Source: Suillus spraguei (taxonomy: Eukaryota; Basidiomycota; Agaricomycetes; Boletales; Suillaceae). From it: a DNA stretch of 64,000 nucleotides. The position numbers and the translations under genes were made by a program. A model generated the notes under the pieces. It was not told the origin of the DNA and ran no database searches. It was given only the letters and a program-made list of their open reading frames with translations. Below, one piece after another: positions 42,263-53,194 of the stretch. The number at the start of each line of letters is the position of its first letter. Position 1 is the first letter of the stretch. The DNA is taken from positions 78,225-142,224 of the forward strand of contig JABCPU010000164.1 of the NCBI GenBank assembly GCA_016800925.1, in the 5' to 3' direction.

Positions 42263-43404
42263 CCATCACCACCTTCTCATGGCAGTCTCAGAGAATGACA
42301 TTCCTCAACTCCAACAAATAATAAATGTCGCCTTATGCCATGGCACTAGCATTCATCAAATTGTCAACAAACTTGAGGATGCCCTTGAGGGTGTATACCA
42401 TCCATGTTGCTACAGCACTGGTGATCTAGATATTGCCACTCTAGTTTATAGACTCGGAGGATGACAACTTCTCTTCACCCTCAACCAGAAAATAAGTCTT
42501 CCCTCTCTTCATACTTTGTGGTCTCGTTCCATTTTCACATCTATCTTTCCAACCATGGGCCCCATTTGTAATCAGCAGATCAATGAAAATATTCACAATA
42601 TTGTTCTTAGCACTCACACCTGCACCTACATTACACAGTGTCAGTCTAATCATAGACAAGATCATGCTAGAAGAAATGGCTGTTCATTTCAGCAAATACA
42701 ACAAGGTCAGTGGTCTATACTGGAAACACTCACACCTCATTGATCCAGTTCTCCAGATGTACAAATCTGCTGTGAACATTGCTCAGAGGATTCATGATGG
42801 GGAGGTTAATCTAGGCAAGGAACTTATGATCATTGGCACCTCATATTCTGGTAAAGACAAAATTTACCCGCTCTTAGCCGCTCCAACTTGCAAGGCAAAG
42901 GATGCTTATGACATGGAGCAGCTTCTCACCTGAGCAATTACTTGCTGGAATAAATCTGGTGTAGGCACATCAGTTAGACTAATCTGGTCATTTGCAACAG
43001 ACAGAGATGCAACTAGATGTGCTGCTGGACATAGGCTTTTCATCCAGACCACATTAGCTCAGGAATCCCCTCTCTACGGCACGCTTGTCAACATACCGGG
43101 TCTCAATTTGTTCACTGGAGATGGTGAAGTGACACTGGACTTTGATTATAAACATACCCTCAAACGTAAGTTTTTTTAAATCCAAAATCTAATTAATTGA
43201 TGTTGATCTCAATCTAGGTATTTGCACACTTATTTGCACACCTTCAGGCATCATATTGAACAATGGCCATGTGATCAATTCAATGATGCTTGCGCACTAC
43301 CTGGTCTGGCTTCCTGCCTATGATGAAGTAGCGGTCATGAAGCTTCTCCACCCAGATGACCCTCAAGATGTTCCCCATGCCATTGAATTAATTCTTGCCA
43401 TCAT
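42263..43404 (+). pseudogene. Zinc-finger family gene, piece 3
   Basis: Resumes the gene after the LTR-C element: MAVSENDIPQLQQIINVALC, LEDALEGVYHPCCYSTGDLD, IATLVYRLGG and LPSLHTLWSRSIF. Next come MLEEMAVHFSKYNKVSGLYW, IHDGEVNLGKELMIIGTSYS and LLAAPTCKAKDAYDMEQLL. Later readable blocks are WSFATDRDATRCAAGHRLF, LTFDYKHTLK-like text with an intron near 43167-43218, and LVWLPAYDEVAVMKLLHPDD with DVPHAIELILAI. This order matches the unnamed Agaricomycete family. It is cut by a solo LTR-A at 43405. Confidence 0.65.
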
Positions 43405-43892
43405 TGTTACAGTTGTATGTGCCCCTATTTATTTTCCCTTATACTCTGTACATCATATAACTTGTTCACTTGTTTTGTAACCAGTCTAGTATTCACATGT
43501 ACTAGACCTCTGATTCACGTGTTTCAACACACTTGTACTATACCTGCCTTCCTTATTAGAATATGCAGTGACTTTCCTTTCCCATGGTTGCTTGGTCTGT
43601 GCATGCATATTTGATTCCTTACTTTAATCTTACTGGGTTTTACCTGGAATCTCCTTCACTAAAGACCTCCAATCTTTAGTCATCTGAATCATCTCTAAGC
43701 CTAAGCACTCCTTAGCCTTAGTCTCTGTTCTACCTCATCTTTAAGTTGCGACTCTTAGACCAAACCCTTGATCATACTCGGAACTCTTCCTTGTACTTTC
43801 TGACCTCGCTCTCCTTTGAGTGTTGTAGAACTTTCCAGCAGACCACCTGTGTCTTCTCACTATCACTGGTGATACCATCCCAGTTCGTAACA
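43405..43892 (+). mobile_element. Solo LTR-A (TSD ATCAT)
   Basis: 488 bp from TGTTACAGTTG to GTAACA, flanked by ATCAT at 43400-43404 and 43893-43897. Removing it restores IELILAIIELAKSQH in the host gene. Confidence 0.93.
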
Positions 43893-45337
43893 ATCATTGA
43901 GTTGGCAAAATCTCAACATAGCATTGTTAATGACTCACGTTCTGTTGACATTGATACTCATGTCAACCTCAAATCCATAACTCTCCTCAGTGCACTCATT
44001 GAATCACTCCTCACCCCATTCATCAATACAACACTCTCATTGTCTGATCAAATTCAGTATCTCAGTCATTATGTGCATCTCACCTTCACCTTCTTCCATG
44101 CTCACCGGCATTCATTTATGTCATACCAACTCTATTATGACACTCAGACTGCAATCAAGAATGTCCTGTTCTGCTACACGAAGCAGCAGAACCTGGACCC
44201 AAATACTCTTTCCTACCTTGGAGATGTCAGGGATAATCCTCTTGAGATTCTTTTTGGATGCACTCATATGATCGGGGGACATAATTCAGCATGTTCCTAT
44301 GCTCAAGCCATTGACCATCTGGGTGCTGCAAAGGACATTGATGACATGTTCAAACATCATCCTGACCTTGATCTAGGTCACCACCGACTAGAACTCACAC
44401 AACATGAAGGAGTTGATCATATCAATCATGAGATCTGGCAGGGTGATATAATTGTGGGCCAATGTGATCTTCCTGTAGCATGGCACATGGGTGCTGAAGC
44501 TGCTCTCTCAATCCTTTCAATGTCCAAGATTGATCCAGCTCACTATTCATTTACCGAATTTTTCAACAACTCCATCATTGACATGCTGCATCCGTTTGGG
44601 CAGAACAAATACCTCAGTATCACCACAGAAGAGGAGTTTGAGGATGTCAGTCACATACCAGAGCTTCCTCCTCCCAATCCAATCACTCCAGCCTTGCAGC
44701 ACCTAGAGACGGTATCAGCACCAGCAGAAGATCATGAGATAAGAGTGTATAGAGATTTGCTGGAAGGAGATGAGGAGGAACTCATGCTAACATTCCAGGA
44801 GGCATTGATTGATGAATCCCCTGCTAATGAACCTTCTGCTGCATCTTCTAGCCAACTCCTCACTGCAGATCCTCTGGCCCCTCCATTGCCACAGGGCCCT
44901 GGAATACACCCAGAAGATTATTTGCTGTATAACGGATACTGGATCCATAAGAAAACTATTTGCAGACTCATGGTCAACAAAGACTTTGTCTCAAAGTCCC
45001 TCAATTTATTGGAGCGTATTATACAAAAGTCGACAAATGCATTAATATATCTGCAGGTCATATCACAGACCATAACTTGTTTTTGGTGGGGGATATCTTC
45101 CTCATGCTCATTCAGTGTAGAGACTTAAGTCTCTGTGGCTGCATAGGAGGCACATTCACAAGATTCCAACAGTATCACATTCCACCATCTGCTATCCAAC
45201 TCCCATTATGTCTACTGTCAATTCTGCATAGGCGCACAACTTTCCCACACAAGGTGCTGCATTCCCACGTGTGCACCTTGCATGCACTCTGTCATGTTAC
45301 ATTGCGCACCATCCAGGAGTATCTGTCCATTGTCCAT
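43893..45337 (+). pseudogene. Zinc-finger family gene, piece 4
   Basis: The longest open part (to 45126): SITLLSALIESLLTPFINTT, LSDQIQYLSHYVHLTFTFFH, YDTQTAIKNVLFCYTKQQNL, DNPLEILFGCTHMIGGHNSA, HHRLELTQHEGVDHINHEIW and DMLHPFGQNKYL. An acidic linker follows (EDHEIRVYRDLLEGDEEELM). After a frame change it goes on with YTKVDKCINIS and FLMLIQCRDLSLCGC up to the LTR-A at 45338. Function unknown. Confidence 0.65.
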
Positions 45338-45944
45338 TGTTACGAACTGGGGTGGCGTCACCAGCGACAGTGAAAAGACACAAACAGTCTGCTGGGAAGT
45401 TCTACAATGTCCAGAGAAGGACAAGGTGAAAGTACAAGGAACGCGTTCTGAGTACTATCAAGGGTTCAGCCTCAAAGATAAGTCTAAGAGGTTCTACAAG
45501 AATAGAGACTAAGGCTAAGGAGTTCTTAGACTTAGAGACAATTCAAGACGACTAAAGATTGGAGATCTTTAGCGAAGAGGAATCCAGGTAAAACCCAGTA
45601 AGATTAAAGTAAGAAATCTACTACAAGTACACTGTGCTTATATAGGTATGTATGTGCACACAGACCAGGTAACCATGAGAATATAACTGCATATCCTAAT
45701 GTATCATACAAGCGTGTTGAGATGCATGAGTCAGAGATAAAGACATGGGTTTAGCATACACATATGCTAAACCGGTTAAGTTCGAGAACAGAGTCATGGG
45801 GAGTCATGACATCACATGATATGACGTACCAGTTGTAGTCATGTGATGTCTGATGGAAGTGGAAGTGTCCGAGCAATAAGCTCCATATCACATGATATAC
45901 AAGAATAGGAAGGAAAATGAATAGAGGCACGTACGACTGTAACA
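45338..45944 (-). mobile_element. Solo LTR-A (reverse) with extra insert (TSD TCCAT)
   Basis: 607 bp from TGTTACGAACTGGGG to GACTGTAACA, flanked by TCCAT at 45333-45337 and 45945-45949. It is about 130 bp longer than other solo copies. The extra part holds a perfect inverted repeat GGTTTAGCATA...TATGCTAAACC at 45748-45773. Confidence 0.92.
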
Positions 45945-46689
45945 TCCATCCAGTTCCTTGGTGCATCCCTTTCCATTTATTTTCTATATCAGATCATGCT
46001 TGGCATCATACAATTATTATTTTCATTATGGTCCCTTACTTACTTCACTTACATACATGGAGCGCTCCCTTTTCGGCTCCAAGTTCTGGAGGCGCACTTA
46101 GAGCGCCATGCTTGTTTGTATATAGGCATGTAGCTCCCATTTTTGAATATCTATCTATCCATCACAAGTTAGTTCTGTGCTATGCATGTATCTGTCATTG
46201 TGAGCCCTAGCAGCAGTTATAGCTAGTGGCAATATCAGTATTTGTCTATTGTCCGTCTATTGTCCATCTATTGTCTGTCTATTGTCTTTCTATTGTCCGC
46301 CTATTGTCCACTTATCATCCATCAATTTTTCGTCTTTGTCTCAGTTCACATCCTAACGCCATCTTTCTGCCTCTACCAACCTGCACGCTTCACATGATAT
46401 CTTCCCATGCTTTGCGCTACTGTTGCCTTTATTTTCCCATGCACGCCTTTATTGCCTTTCAACTAGGGTTGATCAGCTCACTCTGTGGATCTTGCTTTCC
46501 TTGCTTCCCTTAAGGGCCGAACATATTGCACAGCAATATTTCGACCAACATTTAGAGAGTTAGCCTTCAGCTTGCTTTCTTAGCTTTGCCTTACTAGCAG
46601 AGTTTGTTGATTGTCAGTAGAAGAGGTGCCTCTGAGCATCCAAATCTTCTCACCTTCATTGGTCTAATCGCACACTATCTATTGGTGTT
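45945..46689. other. Non-coding stretch with simple repeat
   Basis: No coding motif seen. 46236-46320 is a tandem array of about 10-11 bp TCTATTGTCCG units. 46500-46560 contains TTAAGGGCCGAACATATTGC, which could be the end of another unrecognised repeat. Confidence 0.5.
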
Positions 46690-48023
46690 CTTCAGTCTAC
46701 TACTGCAAGCCTCAATGGTGTCACTTGTACATCAATCAATGGAGTCATGAAGGCAACACGAACTACCTCAAAGATCACCAAACAACTGTTAATCCTGGTC
46801 CCAACCCACCCATTACCTGACATCTCTCAATCATTCCTATGGGACAGTGGATATGTTACAGCTCATTCACTTATCCAGGGGATATCTGAGTCTATGGAGC
46901 ACATTATCATTGTCACTGTCCCTGGTTCTCTTGTCAAACCCATTAATCCTGAGGCCACCTTCATATGCTTACATGACGACATAACAGTGATGAGTTCGCT
47001 CAGGTGAATGGTGGTCAAAATACTTGGCAGGTTCCATGGGATGTCATGCAAGCTGCATGTGACATACTGTGGGCAAAAGCAGTGGAATTGAAGATAGCAG
47101 TGAAGTCCATTGCTGCCATCACTCCATCAGATCCGAGAACTTTTCCATATTGTCTGTCTGATGGTAAGCTTTGTATCTTTATGTACATGTGCTCTTGCTA
47201 ATGATTTTTAGGTACTCCTGCCATTGTTTTGCTTGAGGCTAGTGCTCAACTTACAGTATCTGAAGGTGGGTGCATTACCATGTGTCCGCTATATGAAACA
47301 AACATATCTGACATGTGCAATCACATGGGCCTGCATATCTTGCAGTCATTAAGCAACATACCTGAGGAACCTCCTTTGAAGGAGCTGGTACATTTTTTTA
47401 TTTGTTAAACTACAGTATTTACATTGATATGTTCAAACAAGGTTGGTGTCAGTTATCCTTGCAGCTTCTGTGGCCATTCTGGAATGCCTGAATGCACAAT
47501 TATGATTGTCATGCCAAACAATGTGGCACCCACCTGGACAACAGCTTGTATGTACAAGCATACATTCAGGTACAGGTCTGCAGATGTGGGATCAAAAACC
47601 ACACCATGTTGCAATGTCCACCTGAAATGCAAACTCTGTCACCCGGTACTCCCTCTTGAGCCTGGCAAGACATCCTGAAAGAGCACTGTAGTCTCTGTTG
47701 ATGCTGTCTGGCATTACAACATGCCAGAGCACATCTTGAGTGAGCATGAGGAGTATTCAATGCCTGGACATAGGGAGGCCAGGGTTGCTTTGCCTGCAAG
47801 TATACTGAGGGCGATGAGTTTGACAGAGCTTGAGCAGAAGGCTGCTCGCATACCTAAGGATCACTGGAAGCCATTGTATCAAGATGCAGAGAAGGAGAAT
47901 ATCCCAGCCTCAAGCTCCCGTCGGTCCAAATGCCCAGCAATGGCTCCTGCTGCATCTATGCCTGCCAAGCATGTTCGTGTGGCTACTCAAGCTCTTCATA
48001 CTGCCCATATGTTAGTTGTTTGA
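46690..48023 (+). pseudogene. Zinc-finger family gene, piece 5 (C-terminus)
   Basis: Reads SKITKQLLILVPTHPLPDIS, DSGYVTAHSLIQGISESMEH and VTVPGSLVKPINPEATFICL. Then WDVMQAACDILWAKAVELKI leads to an intron (about 47164-47211) and TPAIVLLEASAQLTVSEGG. A second intron (about 47388-47441) precedes GVSYPCSFCGHSGMPECTIM, YRSADVGSKTTPCCNVHLKC with KLCHP, and AVWHYNMPEHILSEHEEYSM. The paired CxxC clusters and HxxxxH look like zinc fingers. The frame ends at 48021-48023. One TGA (near 47678) interrupts it. Confidence 0.68.
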
Positions 48024-49254
48024 TTATTCCATTCACTCATTATCGTACTTGTGATGCTTTGCTTGCTATCATTTGCTGTTTCGTCTGTTCTATGATCAAA
48101 GTCATTGACTTGAAACAATCTGACTAAGCTACCACATTTGGTCAAATTAACGTGACCATAACGCTGTCACGGTAGGGGTAACTTACGCCAGCTCCATCAA
48201 TTTCCCACACCTCTTGCATAACATATGTAAAATCTCGCCTCCCAAGTCCAAAAACCGGCGTTTACACAAGTCATATCCGAACTGACGGGGAGAGCTTTCA
48301 ACTTTCAAGCACTTTTCTACTAATTCTCTACCAGTATCCAAGCTATATCCATATGAGGTGGTCAAGTCCAGAACCAGACCTTGAATATAAATTTAGTGAT
48401 CCTTCCCAGCCTTGAATGCTAGACCAATAGTTTCCCCTTCCGGTTTAACCAGACAACTCAGACTGGCCAGCATCCGCGCTCTCCCAAGACATGGGATGTC
48501 GATCTTCAAGTTGCCTACCCTGAATTGTGAGTAACAGCTAGTCACTGAACTGGTCTAGTGCTTATCACCCTCATCCTCGCAGGCCACAAAACGATGATCC
48601 TCAAGTCGCAGAGCACAATAGCATCGACGCTGACGAACAGCCCAACAACATACCTTTTGATATATGTCCGAGCTTCCACAACAGCTGGCAGCAGGGGATG
48701 GACATCACCAAGATGAAGTGCACGTTACCTTGTACCAGCAGCAGGTCGAGGCTCATCAAGATTACGTGACGAAATTCCATACCACCCGTGCAGTTCTCTA
48801 CCTGTGGAGCGCTGCTCAACTTACATTCTGTCCATGAACTCTTCCGCTTTGTAGACGATGCTCATGGGAGTGCTCGCAACAAGGCTCCCTTCGACATTTA
48901 TCCGCTCGCATAGACGAAGACACTTGTGCGGTGTGGTTCAGGGTTACTAAAGGTACATATGATGATCTTACACATGTCACTGTAGAACCAGAATCACCTG
49001 CATGATTGTCTTCTTCAATCACTTATATATTGTAATAGCCTGAGTAGTACGATACTTTTGATAACTTTTACATACAGTTTCATTCCTTAAGAATTTCAGG
49101 CCCAGTATTGTGTCAGTGACACTGGTAGTATAACTTGAACGTGCGGGAAAAGCCGGCTTGAGAAAATTTACTTGTCTGCATTCAAATGGGACCAAGTCAT
49201 TGTCCGACTCGGTGTTTGTTCGTCGATTGGCACGATACAAGTACTATACTCATG
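48024..49254. other. Unassigned region, possibly decayed 5' part of the RCC1-BTB gene
   Basis: Short frames on both strands. A plus-strand stretch at about 48580-48950 (DDPQVAEHNSIDADEQPNN, NSWQQGMDITKMKC) may be decayed coding sequence, but I could not place it in a family. Confidence 0.35.
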
Positions 49255-50995
49255 GCATTATCTGATACCGATCCTTTCACCTTCAAGCTCGACATGTATG
49301 CAAGCAGGTCCTTCAGTTTCTTGAGAAGGAGTGTCGATGAGAGTTTACGGTGAGCATCCATCGTCAAGCCGACAGTGTGTCTGTCATTTGATCTCGCTTT
49401 TCAGGAGATCTTTCGTGTTGGACCAGAAGAACACGCAGCACTAGAACAATTTTCGAATATCTTGGCTTGAAATCCGGGTGAGTTCTTGCTCGAGTCACTT
49501 AGACTCCAGGCTTATGAGATGCCGCAACTTGAACGTCTGAATGACAGGACAACTTGAAGATATTTTCGAGTGCTTTTTCATTTTCATTTTCATTTTCATT
49601 TATGTTTTTTTCTTTCTTAGGTTTCCCTTGTATTTCTGCTACTCTGTCATAACTATATGGCTAGATCCTGCACCATCAATCTGTTACGGTGTACCTTTGA
49701 TAGAGCCCTTGATAACTGAGGTCTCTTTCTTGGTATGTTCTGCTCTTGTAGTGGTATCACTTATGTACAGTCAGTTTTTACAGTGATTTGTCTGTCGCAT
49801 ATGACAGTTCTTTTGATCGGCCTCGACTGGTCTAGCCCAGAGTCGGTATTTCACTTGTTTGTTTCATTAACACAAATACTCGCGCAATTCAGGATGCTGC
49901 AAATTGGTTTGCGATCACGGTGACTGGAGACCACTAGCCCCCTAAGAGATATCTGTCTACTGCCCCCCGCAAGCAACCAAGATCATCACGAAGTTCAGGA
50001 ATTGTAACGATGCCATCGCTGCCCTCTCGTTGAATGGGAAGTATTCACATTTACTTCATCACCTATTGGGGAAGGCAATTCCGCAAGGAGTTCCCTGCTC
50101 TCAAACCTCAACGTATATGGGCCCTAAGACGTCAGTCCAGTGCTGTGCAGGTGGTTGCACTCAAATTCAAACACCATGCCGCCTGACGTCTTTGCGGGAT
50201 TTTTGATATTGTGGCCGATGGAACTGTCGTGGTCTGTTAGGGTTCCGGTGCCAAAGCATTCAAATTCCAGCGCATATCTCACGCTGCTGCTATCTGCAAA
50301 CAGCACAGGAGCGTTTGGGGTCTCTCGACTTTGATTTTGAAGCACTGCCCATCCTTGTCACGGCTTGTCCAACCCATATGATATTCCTAAAAGCCAGCCA
50401 TACCTAGGTCTGTCATCGCATGCAGAAGCACTATCTGCCGCTCTGAATATGACGATACCTCTCTCTTGACTGCTGACGAAGATGGTGAGCACGTGTTAAT
50501 CCTGGATAACATCAGAGATCTGTTGAAGTTGCTCCAAGTTCTAGACTAACGCAAGAATGCGCCAGATATTGCCTTTCCCTATAACGCCGACGTGGTTGTC
50601 ACTCCTGGTTCACTGCACCTTCCGGCTCACCAGCTCATTCTCATTGTGAGACACCCACTATTGAGTAACGTTGTGCATACTGGACATCCATTACATGATA
50701 AATCTTCAGGGATTTAGGTCAAGAGGAAACCGGGTCCACATTCAAACCATTGTATGTCATCCGTTCGCGATCCTCCTTCTCCTTCGATATTTATACTTAG
50801 ACCAGCTGCTTTCTATCTGGGATTTACGCATCGGAACCCCCTTGGTGTGCCAATTTCAAACATTTACGTGAAGCCTGTAGCAATCAAGGCGGAACTTCAA
50901 TCACTTGCACGTATATTGAATCTTCAACTTCTTTTGAAAGCATTTCAATCTCCAGGTAAGCGAGTTCCCACTCATTCACGGGCAGAAGACTTTTC
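49255..50995 (+). pseudogene. RCC1-repeat/BTB protein, decayed
   Basis: Fragments in several frames keep the order of an Agaricomycete RCC1-BTB protein. They are SDTDPFTFKLDMYASRSFSF, EIFRVGPEEHAALEQ, VYCPPQATKIITKFRNCNDA with IAALSLNG, and KPQRIWALRRQSSAVQVVAL. Next come IVADGTVVVC, SGAKAFKFQRISHAAAICK, a BTB start ADVVVTPGSLHLPAHQLILI, and YLYLDQLLSIWDLRIG with IKAELQSLARILNLQLLLKA. Such proteins pair a beta-propeller with a BTB domain that in other BTB proteins recruits cullin-3; the role of this family is unknown. Stops and frame changes are everywhere. A TTTTCA simple repeat lies at 49573-49600. The last part runs in frame into CHAT-type sequence. Confidence 0.68.
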
Positions 50996-51985
50996 ACCTT
51001 CTCTATCAGACAACCCAGTTAACCGGGCATTACGGTGCATCCGCGACGCGGGCGTCCCGTCTGGCCTCGATGAGTCCATCGAGCTCCATCACTTCTTTCC
51101 CCCTGGCCATTCTTTTCGATCAGAGTGTCTCAACAATCTTTCCAATAGCCTTCGAGACAGATTCAAGCAGCAGGGTGTCCCATCTGATTTTGATGAAACC
51201 TTTAGCCTGTTCTTACAACTTCCCCACATGTCTCATGCCGTCTTTCATAGAGATCTTACTGCTGCCTAAGTCGTGGGCTACCGCTGCCGAGGAGACAAAC
51301 CATGGTACTGCATTGGTTGCATATCAAACTGCATTGAAATCCCTAGATCAGCACGTTACTCTTTTATCGTCTTCCTCACGTCATTTCAACGTCTTGAGGA
51401 TGGCCACGGCGTCGCTTCCCGTGGACGCTTTCTCGTGCAGCGTTCGCCATGGCGCGTTGACGACTACTGTGGAACTGGTGGAGCAAGATCGTGCAGTATT
51501 CTGGACCCATTTGGCACGCGTAAGCTCACCGTTCCGATGAACTTTCCCTCCCCGGTGACACCGGTGTAGCCTTGGAGAATGAGCTCAAGGAGCTGAGCTT
51601 TCGCCTTTATACCACATTCGACCAGTCTACTGAAGACCAGTCCCCACATATCCGACAACTGACCATGCAATGGAACGATATTGTCTCCTGTATTCGCATA
51701 CTCCCCGACTTGTCTCGGTTTCTCCTACCTCCCCTGTTTTCCGACCTACAGAAGGCTGCTCAAGAAGGTCCCGTCATCATCGTCAACGCTAGTCAGTACA
51801 GCTGCGACGCCTTGATTGTCCTGAGTGAACAAAATCCTATCCACATTCCAATCGGTATCACACGGACCTACTATACTGTATTCTTAGACGTTGCAACAGT
51901 CAAGGCACTTGAAAAAAATGGTGCCTTTGCGAGCAAATTGATATTAAAGGTACATCGGAACCGGCGCAGACTGACGACGTGATCA
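50996..51985 (+). pseudogene. TPR-CHAT protein fragment
   Basis: Two TPR-like units remain: SGLDESIELHHFFPPGHSFR with SECLNNLSNSLRDRFKQQGV, then SDFDETFSLF. The pre-CHAT helix reads SWATAAEETNHGTALVAYQT and LKSLDQHVTLL, then CSVRHGALTTTVELVEQDRA and VFWTHLARV. The CHAT start is FLLPPLFSDLQKAAQEGPVI and IVNASQYSCDALIVL. CHAT is a caspase-related peptidase-like fold, and TPR-CHAT genes are expanded in Agaricomycetes. Three frames are used, so at least two frameshifts exist. The CHAT domain is cut short: the His/Cys catalytic part is not present before the sequence runs out near 51985. Confidence 0.75.
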
Positions 51986-52038
51986 CTCACTCCACCTCTC
52001 TTTCGACTCGCCACCTTCGAACAATTCTTCCTTGGATC

Positions 52039-52439
52039 CTAATTCCCTATCCCCAACACTTTCTTCACCTCCGTCAGCTCCCGCCATGCGTTTTCGAGGT
52101 ACCTCATTGTCTCCTGTAACTCCTCCTCTCTGCGCAACGCCATGAGTGTTACCCAACATTTGTCTTCAAGAGTAGTTGGAATCGGAATGGGCGGTGAGAC
52201 AATGCGATTTTCAATACGAGATTGAGCTGTATCAGTCGCAGTATTCCATATATTCTACCTTCCGTTAGTTTAACGAATACGATACAAGTCAGTTGCTTAC
52301 GATCGCGGAATCACTGACAAATAATGGACCTGGTGCTTGAAGTGTACCTGCAGGTATCTAATTTTGTTATGTAACCTGACGCGGATGCAAAATTCAGTGT
52401 ACTTACAAGATCGGGGGTGATCTGAGCGCTTTCTGCCAT
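52039..52439 (-). CDS. 101-aa conserved-looking small protein, three exons
   Basis: Exons 52439-52407, 52357-52301 and 52254-52039 with introns of 49 nt (GTAAGT...TTAG) and 46 nt (GTAAGC...GTAG) give one clean frame. It opens MAESAQITPDL, then IPAGTLQAPGPLFVSDSAI, then NIWNTATDTAQSRIENRIV, TTLEDKCWVTLMALRREEEL and RYLENAWRELTEVKKVLG, and ends at TAG 52039-52041. The C-terminal half is a charged helix, probably a coiled coil. Perfect splice signals and phase with no stop indicate a living gene beside decayed neighbours. It lies tail to tail with the CHAT fragment. I recall similar unnamed basidiomycete proteins but no function. Confidence 0.8.
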
Positions 52440-52603
52440 TGTGATATGTTGCGCGGTACTGGAATTGATCTGATAGTAGTGCTATTACGCGGCGCTTAGA
52501 AGCTGTATTTAAAATAGATTATGGATTTGTAATATTGATGAGTCTAGATATAATTGTTATTTAATAATACATGAGATAAAAAAGCAACGTCAATCGCGCT
52601 AAG

Positions 52604-52682
52604 TCTTTGAGCATGTAGTGGAGTCGAACTCTCCACCTCACAATCAGTAGATATTTGAGAGACGGCGTGGAAACAATTACGC
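52604..52682 (-). other. tRNA-like remnant or SINE head
   Basis: On the minus strand TAGCGTAATTGTTTCC resembles a pol III A box and has a D-arm-like stem (GCGT/ACGC). GAGAGTTCGACTCC about 45 bp downstream resembles a B box. The acceptor stem does not pair and the T-stem is off by a base, so it is not a functional tRNA gene. Confidence 0.3.
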
Positions 52683-53194
52683 TATCAGTTCGTTATGCCA
52701 ATGCGCACGGTATAATACTTGGCGACCTATCACAGAGCTCCCGGCGATTCGGAAGGCTAATGTATGTCATAGAATGCAATTGTTTGCGCGCAGCAGATAG
52801 CGCTCTCAATAGATCTAGAACCTTGAGTAAATTCCATAAATCGAAGAAGTGCAGGAAATTATCAATGATCAGCGTAGGGTCCACTATGGTCGCTTCGCTA
52901 GAAGCTGCATTTGTACTCCACTCCCGTCATTGGGTATAGAGTTCGCTGAAACTTGGGGTCGCAAGCAAGGTGAATTGGACTGAGCGTGGAACTCGGCTAG
53001 TGAGCGCGGACATATCCATCATTGAGAATGTGGCCATTTCCATTTCTTCCTCTCAATTAGACGGATCGTGCAGAATTTCAAGTTCATGAGGAAACAAAAA
53101 CAACTGCATCTATGCAATCTTGACAGTCTGAGCGACATTTGTGAGAATAAAGCCAGCGGCTAAAAAAAATAAACGGATGTACCTTGGCATATAA

